A stretch of DNA of 64,000 nucleotides. Origin: Candidatus Neomarinimicrobiota bacterium. Its GTDB lineage: Bacteria > Fidelibacterota > Marinisomatia > Marinisomatales > TCS55. Positions 17,164 to 23,541 of the stretch are shown here, piece after piece (position 1 is the first letter of the stretch; every line of letters begins with the position of its first letter). Position numbers and translations under genes: made by a program. A model generated the notes under the pieces. The model was not told the origin of the DNA. It did not search any database and saw only the letters and a program-made list of their open reading frames with translations. The stretch spans positions 1 to 64,000 of the forward strand of contig JABIDL010000041.1 of assembly GCA_018651745.1 (NCBI GenBank), written 5' to 3'.

Positions 17164-18014
17164 TGGATTTACGATCCGAGGTCATTTCCCATCCATGGAT
17201 TCAATTGCTGAGTATCTTCGTGTTGTTTTTCACCATTTCAGTGAGCTCTGCCCAAAACCAAGAATCAATTTCAGACATCTTTTTTCTAGATCTTGGAATT
17301 GTAATTGAGCCGTCAGATGGTAGCGAATCCTATTCTCGGGTTGTTGCAAGAACATCGGACGAAGTAAAATTCAGAGTAAAAAAAATTCAAAGCGGGTCTG
17401 TGTATATGGCATCGTCGAAAGAAATGATGAAAACATTAGATAGCATTCAGGAAAAAGTTTCTTCTTTGGATCATTCCATTAGGAATGATATTTTGTCTCT
17501 CAAACAAGAGAACAATGAATTAAAAGAATTAATTGCCGAACTCAAAGATTCTTTTCTTAGTCCAAAACCACTCCAAGGTGCAATAACGAGGTCTGTGTCC
17601 CCATCTAAAAATGTTTTGTTTAAAACAAAAGCGAAGTTTAATACATCTATTTATATGTCGGGCGTTTTTGCTTACCAGAGAGAAGATTACGACACCGCGT
17701 TAGAACATTTTTCATCTTTGAATTTGGATTTAGCACCACCACGCACAGCGGAAAATATTATGTATTGGATGGCAGACTCCTATTTACAAATGGACCAATA
17801 TCAGAATGCGCTCCAAATTCTTGAAGAATTATTAACCCGTCCCGGTTTAAATAGAGAGGCAGATGCATTAGTACAAAAAGGATTAGTGTATCGGAAACTT
17901 GGGCGCGAGGCTGAGGCGCTTAGTGCTTTTTCTGCAATTGTAACCCACCATCCAACAAGTGAATACGCAAAGCTTGCTGGGTTGGAATTGGCAAAGGCAG
18001 AGGCAATCAAATGA
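17163..18014 (+). CDS. periplasmic coiled-coil and TPR protein (CpoB/YbgF-like layout)
   Basis: 283 residues from the ATG at 17163, which shares one base with the preceding stop; a longer open frame from 17145 is less likely. A signal peptide or anchor spans about 15-35. A coiled coil lies at about 95-135 (LDSIQEKVSSLDHSI and KQENNELKELIAEL), then TPR repeats from about 160 to the end (ALQILEELLTRPG, ADALVQKGLVYRKLG). The order coiled coil then TPR is that of CpoB/YbgF, a partner of the Tol motor, but I see no further identity. Overlaps the next gene by four bases (ATGA). Confidence 0.75.
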   Translation: MDLRSEVISHPWIQLLSIFVLFFTISVSSAQNQESISDIFFLDLGIVIEPSDGSESYSRVVARTSDEVKFRVKKIQSGSVYMASSKEMMKTLDSIQEKVSSLDHSIRNDILSLKQENNELKELIAELKDSFLSPKPLQGAITRSVSPSKNVLFKTKAKFNTSIYMSGVFAYQREDYDTALEHFSSLNLDLAPPRTAENIMYWMADSYLQMDQYQNALQILEELLTRPGLNREADALVQKGLVYRKLGREAEALSAFSAIVTHHPTSEYAKLAGLELAKAEAIK

Positions 18015-19366
18015 AAAAGTTTAGACTACTGCTCAGTGTTTTTCTGGTACTCGTCTTAACTGATTCCGCATCTAGTGTAACACGCGTTGCATATACAAGA
18101 CCCGGGCTGATGATGAAAATTCCTGCAAGTCGCGTTGGACAACTTCCATATTTATTTAGAGTTGGGTTTGGTTCAGAAATTCACAATTTTTCAAATTTTA
18201 ATTCTGTGAAGGGGGTTTATTTTGATATGGGCCTTGGGAAAAACTTTATTCTCGGTTTTTCTTCTTCACAAGGCGCTGATACAACCTCTTTGGCAAATTT
18301 AGATGTATCCACATATACGCCACCTGTAGAATTTGGATTTCATTTTCAACAAAGGGTTTATACATATAATAATGTTTCTTTATCAATTGGTATGCACGAT
18401 GTTGTTTTTGAAAATCAAGATAAAGGTGGACTAGCGCTAGACCCCGATCAGCTTTCATTTTTTGGTGTAGTTAGTAGCGAGAAACAACTCGGCACGTATG
18501 CCATGAGTACTTTTATTGGGTTCGGAACCGGCGGATTTGCCGCGCAGGATACTCTTTCGGCTCTTGATACATCCCAAACATCCGGACGCGGTGCCGGCGT
18601 GTTTGCGGGTTTTATTTTAAATACTCCCTTTATGCAAAATTGGGGAGGTATAGATCTTGTGGGTGAATTCGATGGAACGGGCATCAATGTGGGACTCCGC
18701 ATCCCCCTTACCTCGGATTATCGCTTGAACCTAGGGTTCACCCACATAGAAAAATTACCAGATTGGAATAAGCGGTATTGGAATGGTCACCCCGGATGGA
18801 CTATTGGCTTAGACATGTCGGTACCGCGAGGGCTTTCCAGGGCAGCTCCAATTGATGGACCGTCTCCATTAACTTCAGCATCTGTAGAGTATGGGACCCA
18901 ATTTGATTCAACCTTAATGGAAGCGGATTACGCTGTTCACTCTTTGCGGGATTCGATGAGCATGATGACCAATGAAATGCGAAATTTGATTATTCGCCTG
19001 TCTGCCATGGATCAAAAATCAAAATTTCTTGAAGACTCTTTATCTTCAATTAAACTTTCAAAAAATGTTGACGAACAACATATGAATGAAGCTATGCGAC
19101 ATTTATCTCGATCCCTAAGGTATTTTTATTCCGGCGATTATAGGGAAGCGCTTCAAGAAGTTGACCTCGCACTAGACCTGAGGCCAGATCTCGCATTGGC
19201 CTATGCTCGCAGAGGATCGATTTACTACAAGTTGGGAGACATTCAAAGAGCAACTATTAACTGGAATTTGGCTTTGCGATTAGACCCGGAGTATGATGAT
19301 GTAAGAAATGTGCTGAAGGCTCTTCATGAAAACCGTTTGAAATCCACTAGCTTCTTGGAGGATTAA
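18011..19366 (+). CDS. outer-membrane beta-barrel protein with C-terminal coiled-coil and TPR
   Basis: 451 residues. A signal peptide (about 1-22) is followed by about 270 residues of alternating strands rich in Gly and aromatic residues, read as a beta-barrel or barrel-like domain. A coiled coil follows at about 305-345, then a pair of TPR units (about 360-435; EALQEVDLALDLRPDLALAYARRG). The barrel would place the coiled coil and TPR in the periplasm, facing the peptidoglycan-binding part of MotB. Not recognised as a named family. It lies four bases into the preceding gene and seven bases before motA. Confidence 0.75.
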   Translation: MKKFRLLLSVFLVLVLTDSASSVTRVAYTRPGLMMKIPASRVGQLPYLFRVGFGSEIHNFSNFNSVKGVYFDMGLGKNFILGFSSSQGADTTSLANLDVSTYTPPVEFGFHFQQRVYTYNNVSLSIGMHDVVFENQDKGGLALDPDQLSFFGVVSSEKQLGTYAMSTFIGFGTGGFAAQDTLSALDTSQTSGRGAGVFAGFILNTPFMQNWGGIDLVGEFDGTGINVGLRIPLTSDYRLNLGFTHIEKLPDWNKRYWNGHPGWTIGLDMSVPRGLSRAAPIDGPSPLTSASVEYGTQFDSTLMEADYAVHSLRDSMSMMTNEMRNLIIRLSAMDQKSKFLEDSLSSIKLSKNVDEQHMNEAMRHLSRSLRYFYSGDYREALQEVDLALDLRPDLALAYARRGSIYYKLGDIQRATINWNLALRLDPEYDDVRNVLKALHENRLKSTSFLED

Positions 19367-19372
19367 TAATTT

Positions 19373-20155
19373 ATGGATATTGCAACAATAGTAGGTATTA
19401 TAATAGGCTTAGGTTCCATTTTTGGAGGGATTTTTATGGCCGCCTCAGCAGCTAATGCCAGCATGGCGGGGTTTATTTCTCCCTCAAGTTTTGCAATTGT
19501 ATTCGGAGGGATGGTAGCCTCTGTTTCGGTTGCATTTCCCCTTTCGGATGTAATGAAGTTGGGTGCAGCAATGGGCGCAGTATTTAAAGGTGGAAAATTA
19601 AAATTAGGCGATGTTGTAGATGATGCAGTCGAGGCTGCGGACGTCGGTCGAAAAGGAGCTGCTGATCTTGAGAAAGCTGTGGAAGGAATTAGAAACCCAT
19701 TTTTTAGGGACGGAGTTCAAATGGTGGTTGATGGATATTCCTTGGATGAATTAACAGAAATTTTAGAAACACGGATTGAATACAGAGAAGTTCGTGAAAA
19801 AACTCAGGTTGGATTATTTAAGTCAATGGGTAACATGGCTCCGGCTTGGGGAATGATCGGGACCCTGATTGGTTTAGTAATTATGCTTTCTGGTTTTGGT
19901 GGTGAAGGAGGCGCTGACGCATTAGGCCCTGGAATGTCTGCCGCACTAATTACCACTTTTTATGGTGCTGTATTTGCGAACTTATTTTTTCTTCCGATGA
20001 GTGAAAAACTAGATACCCGGACCAGTTTTACTAGTACACTTCAAGCAATGCTTGTAGAGGCATCAAGGCTTATTCACCAAAAGAAACACCCTTTAATTGT
20101 TCGCGAAAAACTGAATTCATTTATTCCACCAAAGGAATGGAAATCACCCGAGTAG
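19373..20155 (+). CDS. motA: flagellar-type stator protein MotA
   Basis: Inner-membrane stator subunit that, with MotB, turns ion flow into torque. 260 residues, within the family range of about 250-295. Four membrane helices are visible (about 3-22, 30-52, 150-172, 182-205). The conserved proline helix is seen as MAPAWGMIGTLIGLVIML. The large cytoplasmic loop between helices 2 and 3 carries the charged segment (GIRNPFFRDGVQMVVDGY) that meets FliG. The resemblance is to true MotA/PomA rather than ExbB/TolQ. Placed before motB and in the same unit as fliG, as expected for a working stator-rotor pair. Confidence 0.93.
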   Translation: MDIATIVGIIIGLGSIFGGIFMAASAANASMAGFISPSSFAIVFGGMVASVSVAFPLSDVMKLGAAMGAVFKGGKLKLGDVVDDAVEAADVGRKGAADLEKAVEGIRNPFFRDGVQMVVDGYSLDELTEILETRIEYREVREKTQVGLFKSMGNMAPAWGMIGTLIGLVIMLSGFGGEGGADALGPGMSAALITTFYGAVFANLFFLPMSEKLDTRTSFTSTLQAMLVEASRLIHQKKHPLIVREKLNSFIPPKEWKSPE

Positions 20156-20160
20156 ATTAA

Positions 20161-20952
20161 ATGGCAAAAACGTCAAAAGAAAAAAAAGAGTACAAAAAAG
20201 GAATTCAAAAGGGAAAAACTTTAGTCGACGAAGGATTGCCGGGATGGTTTGGAACCTTTGCAGATATGATGACTTTGTTGTTTGCTTTCTTTGTTTTGTT
20301 GGCAGCGATTTCAACAATTGATCCTGTGAAGCTTATGGAAATGGCCAATTCAACGGGGAAATCACTTGGAACTAAAATTAAAAAAGACAATGCAGCATCA
20401 AATTTGGCGGACGTAAAAGATAATTTAGAAGAAATGATTGAAGAATTGGAAAAAGAATCAGAAGGAAGCCCACCTGTGGAAATTACAACAGGGCCAAAGG
20501 GTGTCACTTTAGAAATCAGCGGTGATTTTAGTTTTGGGTCTGGTAGCGCAGATTTAAAAGATGATTTACAAAATCTTTTAAGAGACCATGTGGTTCCGCA
20601 GATTAAAAACTCTATTTTTCAAATAGAGGTATCTGGGCATACTGACAGCGATATTCTTCCTAAAAAATTTCACGATAGATTCCCAAGTAATTGGGAGCTT
20701 GCATCGTCTCGCGCATCTGCTGTTGTTCGAGAATCCATAGCTCTTGGTGTAGATCCAACGCGCCTAATTGCAACTGGCTATGCACATTGGGCACCACGAG
20801 ACAAAGACCCCATGATGGAATTAAACTCGGAAACAGTAAAAACATTTAATGCTAGTCCAGAGAAAAAAGCAAGAAACAGACGAGTAGAAATCACATTTTT
20901 AAAGCCAGCTCACCACTCAACAAAATTTGTTGAACAAGCGGGACCTGGTTAA
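20161..20952 (+). CDS. motB: flagellar-type stator protein MotB with OmpA peptidoglycan-binding domain
   Basis: 263 residues. A basic cytoplasmic N-terminus leads to one membrane helix (about 31-50) with the ion-binding Asp35 in TFADMMTLLFAFFVLL, matching the MotB consensus. A plug/linker helix region (about 60-105) precedes the OmpA-like domain (about 120-250), with GHTD (159-162) and SNWELASSRA (176-185) for binding peptidoglycan. All parts needed for an active stator are present. H+ or Na+ use cannot be decided from this. Starts five bases after the motA stop. Confidence 0.94.
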   Translation: MAKTSKEKKEYKKGIQKGKTLVDEGLPGWFGTFADMMTLLFAFFVLLAAISTIDPVKLMEMANSTGKSLGTKIKKDNAASNLADVKDNLEEMIEELEKESEGSPPVEITTGPKGVTLEISGDFSFGSGSADLKDDLQNLLRDHVVPQIKNSIFQIEVSGHTDSDILPKKFHDRFPSNWELASSRASAVVRESIALGVDPTRLIATGYAHWAPRDKDPMMELNSETVKTFNASPEKKARNRRVEITFLKPAHHSTKFVEQAGPG

Positions 20953-20982
20953 TATTTACAGGAAATTAATAAGGAGATTATT

Positions 20983-22521
20983 ATGATGAAGAGGCTTAAG
21001 AATCATCCAATTTTATGGATGGCTGTCCTCTGTTTGGGAATTCTCGGAGCCCAAGAGGGATCTGGCTATTTAGCACAAAAACTAATGGTTGAAAACGATC
21101 TGCGGGCAAGAATCACCGATGCTTTGACTAAAGTTATTGATGAAAAAAAATATGTTGTTGATGTAAGCGTAGAGCTAGAATTAACGAGGTCGGTTGAAGA
21201 GCAGTTTACGATAATTACAGGAGAAGAAAATTCTTCTCCAGCACCAAACAGGCTTGGTGCGATTGCTGAAGATATCGAAGCAGAATCTAATACATCTTCC
21301 CAATCTATATCAGGAGTTGGTCTTCCGATACCGGGGTTTGATTTTGAGGTGGACCCAGAACCATCTGCACCCATTGCAGATAATGTTGAAGAAGAATATG
21401 AGGTGATAGAACAAAAACCTGCGGATAAACAGCACCAATCCAGAACGCATATTGAGACTCGCCCATCAGTTGCCAGCGTTAAAGAAATGGATATTTCTAT
21501 CATTCTCCAGGAAGGCGCATCTCCGGAGTTAATTGAAAATATCCGGCAAGTTGTAATGATTGCCGCACGATTTAATCGTGCGCGCGGTGATGTGCTCAGT
21601 ATTATGACCGCATCTTTTAAAGAACGCAGGGATGAAAAAACAGCAGAGCATATATTATTAAAAAATATCGCAGAAAAATTGGAATCGCTTGAAGAACAAA
21701 ATGCTTCAGATTCAGAGAATGAAGAAACATGGCAATCCGAATTAGATCGTTATAAAGAAAACGAAGCGCAACGCAGAGAAGAAGATAGGCTTTATTTTCA
21801 ATCCAAGTTAGCAGAGCTCGAAATGGCTGCACGTTCTCGAGCTTATGAAAACGAAAAAACAGATATTTTACAAGACGATTCTATCAAAATTCAATCTTTA
21901 AATGATGAAATACAAGAGCTTCGTAAGATTGTTTCTGCAACACCCGATTCAGGACTTCAAGCACAAATGAGCCTCAAAGAGGGTGAAAAAGAAAAACTAG
22001 ATAATCAAATTGCGGAAAAAATGAATATGTTGGAGTCTATCCAATCTGACCTCGACAGAAAATCTGGAGGTGGTTCAACCATGATGGTAGTATTTATGTC
22101 CATCCTTGGTGCGCTTGTTATCGTACTTGTAGTTGTTTTGGTTATGGTGCTTATGGGAAATAAGAATAAACAACAGGCATTTCCTCCGCCACCGCCATGG
22201 ATGTATCCACCCCGATCCCGTAAAAAAAAAGATGACACAGTAAATGGTGAATCAAACAAAACTGTTATCCCTACAACAGAATCTCAACCGAAAGCAGTAC
22301 AAGCTGTTGAAGATCCAAGTGTTATTCAGAGTGAAATTAATGATATGAAGCAAGCGGTAGTTTCTATGAGCGTTGGCCAACCATCCACAGCGACTAAAAT
22401 TGTTCAGGACTGGATCGTAACCGAAGCTCCCGCACCACTAGAACCTGAAGTTGTTCAGCCCGAAGAGTCTTCTGAAGAAGAGGATGGTGGCAAGAAAAAG
22501 AAGAAAAAAAAGAAAAAGTAG
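20983..22521 (+). CDS. FliF-like MS-ring protein, shortened and with a coiled-coil insertion
   Basis: 512 residues with an AAGGAG site six bases upstream. A signal peptide or first helix covers about 8-24. Residues 38-78 (ARITDALTKVIDEKKYVVDV) and 166-212 (ENIRQVVMIAARFNRARGDV) resemble the two halves of the FliF RBM3/YscJ-FliF C-terminal domain, split by a Pro/Glu-rich loop (80-160) where FliF has its beta-collar. A long coiled coil (about 220-360), one strong membrane helix (367-391) and a cytoplasmic tail follow. Residues 452-479 (VGQPSTATKIVQDWI) match the style of the FliF tail that binds FliG. RBM1 and RBM2 are missing. The tail ends in nine lysines. Family call is inference; the fliG neighbour supports it strongly. 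Confidence 0.75.
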   Translation: MMKRLKNHPILWMAVLCLGILGAQEGSGYLAQKLMVENDLRARITDALTKVIDEKKYVVDVSVELELTRSVEEQFTIITGEENSSPAPNRLGAIAEDIEAESNTSSQSISGVGLPIPGFDFEVDPEPSAPIADNVEEEYEVIEQKPADKQHQSRTHIETRPSVASVKEMDISIILQEGASPELIENIRQVVMIAARFNRARGDVLSIMTASFKERRDEKTAEHILLKNIAEKLESLEEQNASDSENEETWQSELDRYKENEAQRREEDRLYFQSKLAELEMAARSRAYENEKTDILQDDSIKIQSLNDEIQELRKIVSATPDSGLQAQMSLKEGEKEKLDNQIAEKMNMLESIQSDLDRKSGGGSTMMVVFMSILGALVIVLVVVLVMVLMGNKNKQQAFPPPPPWMYPPRSRKKKDDTVNGESNKTVIPTTESQPKAVQAVEDPSVIQSEINDMKQAVVSMSVGQPSTATKIVQDWIVTEAPAPLEPEVVQPEESSEEEDGGKKKKKKKKK

Positions 22522-22531
22522 AGGATAGGAA

Positions 22532-23464
22532 ATGATTACCGACTATAACCAGTTATCCGGCCTTCAAAAAGTTGCCATCCTGTTTTCGACTTTAGGCGAA
22601 AGCTTGGCGCTTACATTGGTAAAGGATTTAAGTAAGACAGAAATTCGAAAGATTAGGGCAACAATTAGAGAAATGGACGATGTTATTTTCTCTGTTAAAA
22701 AACGAGTTATGGAGGATTTTTACTTCAATTTTGTCAGCGAAAAATTTGAAGAAGATGAAAGTGATGACCCTAAAAAACCATTTGAATTTTTAACAGAAAT
22801 AACAGATGAACAGCTCGTTGCCTTACTAAGTACTGAACCACCACGCGTAATTGCTATTATATTAGCACAAGTTCCAAATGAACGGAAAACTGCGGTAATG
22901 AGTAGACTTAATGCAGATGTTAGAAACTCTGTGCTTAGAAATATGGGCAATTTAAAAGATGTTCCACTTCAGGCGATTGTAAATATTGCCACCCGACTTA
23001 GGAAAAATTCCCAAACATTACCCAAAACTGTTGAATTCTCCAGAGGTGGTGGAAAAGAAGTAGCAGATTTGCTGGGCGAAATGAGCCCAGAAGAAGAAAA
23101 GCAATTTTTAGAAGCGCTTATCATTGACGATCCAGAACTCGCAGAGGAAGTAAAAAAATATCACATAACCTTTGAGGCAATTTTTGAACTTTTTCCAGAT
23201 AATATTATAAGAGATTTAATGAATTCTGTTGAACTGGATGTGGTTGCACTTGCGCTGAAAGGAATGTCTGAAGATATCAGTAATCGTGTAATTGAAAACC
23301 TTCCTCAGAAAAAACAGGCAATGTATGAACCGATTGAAGGTGCAGTTTCAAAACGAGAGATTGATGGTGCCCGAAAGACGATTGTACAAGCTGCCAAACA
23401 AATGGAGAAAGACGGATCATATAATTTAGAAGACTTCGTAGGTGGATCAGAAATGATTGAGTAA
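22532..23464 (+). CDS. fliG: flagellar motor switch protein FliG
   Basis: 310 residues (E. coli FliG 331) with all three FliG domains. FliG-N: residues 7-70 (LSGLQKVAILFSTLGESLA), the part that binds FliF. FliG-M: about 90-160 with the EHPQ motif as EPPR (102-105) and LPxxxR-like repeats. FliG-C: 211-300 (TFEAIFELFPDNIIRDLM, then ALKGMSEDISNRVIENLP), the torque domain. The torque helix keeps some charge (Glu266, Lys274, Arg275) but the second of the paired Asp residues is Pro267. Last gene of the operon, ten bases after the fliF-like stop. No fliM, fliN or export gene follows. Confidence 0.93.
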   Translation: MITDYNQLSGLQKVAILFSTLGESLALTLVKDLSKTEIRKIRATIREMDDVIFSVKKRVMEDFYFNFVSEKFEEDESDDPKKPFEFLTEITDEQLVALLSTEPPRVIAIILAQVPNERKTAVMSRLNADVRNSVLRNMGNLKDVPLQAIVNIATRLRKNSQTLPKTVEFSRGGGKEVADLLGEMSPEEEKQFLEALIIDDPELAEEVKKYHITFEAIFELFPDNIIRDLMNSVELDVVALALKGMSEDISNRVIENLPQKKQAMYEPIEGAVSKREIDGARKTIVQAAKQMEKDGSYNLEDFVGGSEMIE

Positions 23465-23492
23465 AACTTAAATCAGTTCCTTCTAGAACAGG

Positions 23493-23541
23493 AAAGCCCC
23501 GTTTTTATCACAAGATAATTGAAGATAAAACGGGGCTTTTT
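23493..23541 (+). terminator. strong intrinsic terminator of the motor operon
   Basis: A 13-bp perfect stem (23493-23505 with 23527-23539) around a 21-base loop ends in a T run on the plus strand, 28 bases after the fliG stop. It reaches the stop codon of the convergent ppdK gene and may also slow that transcript, though its T tract on the minus strand is short. Confidence 0.88.
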
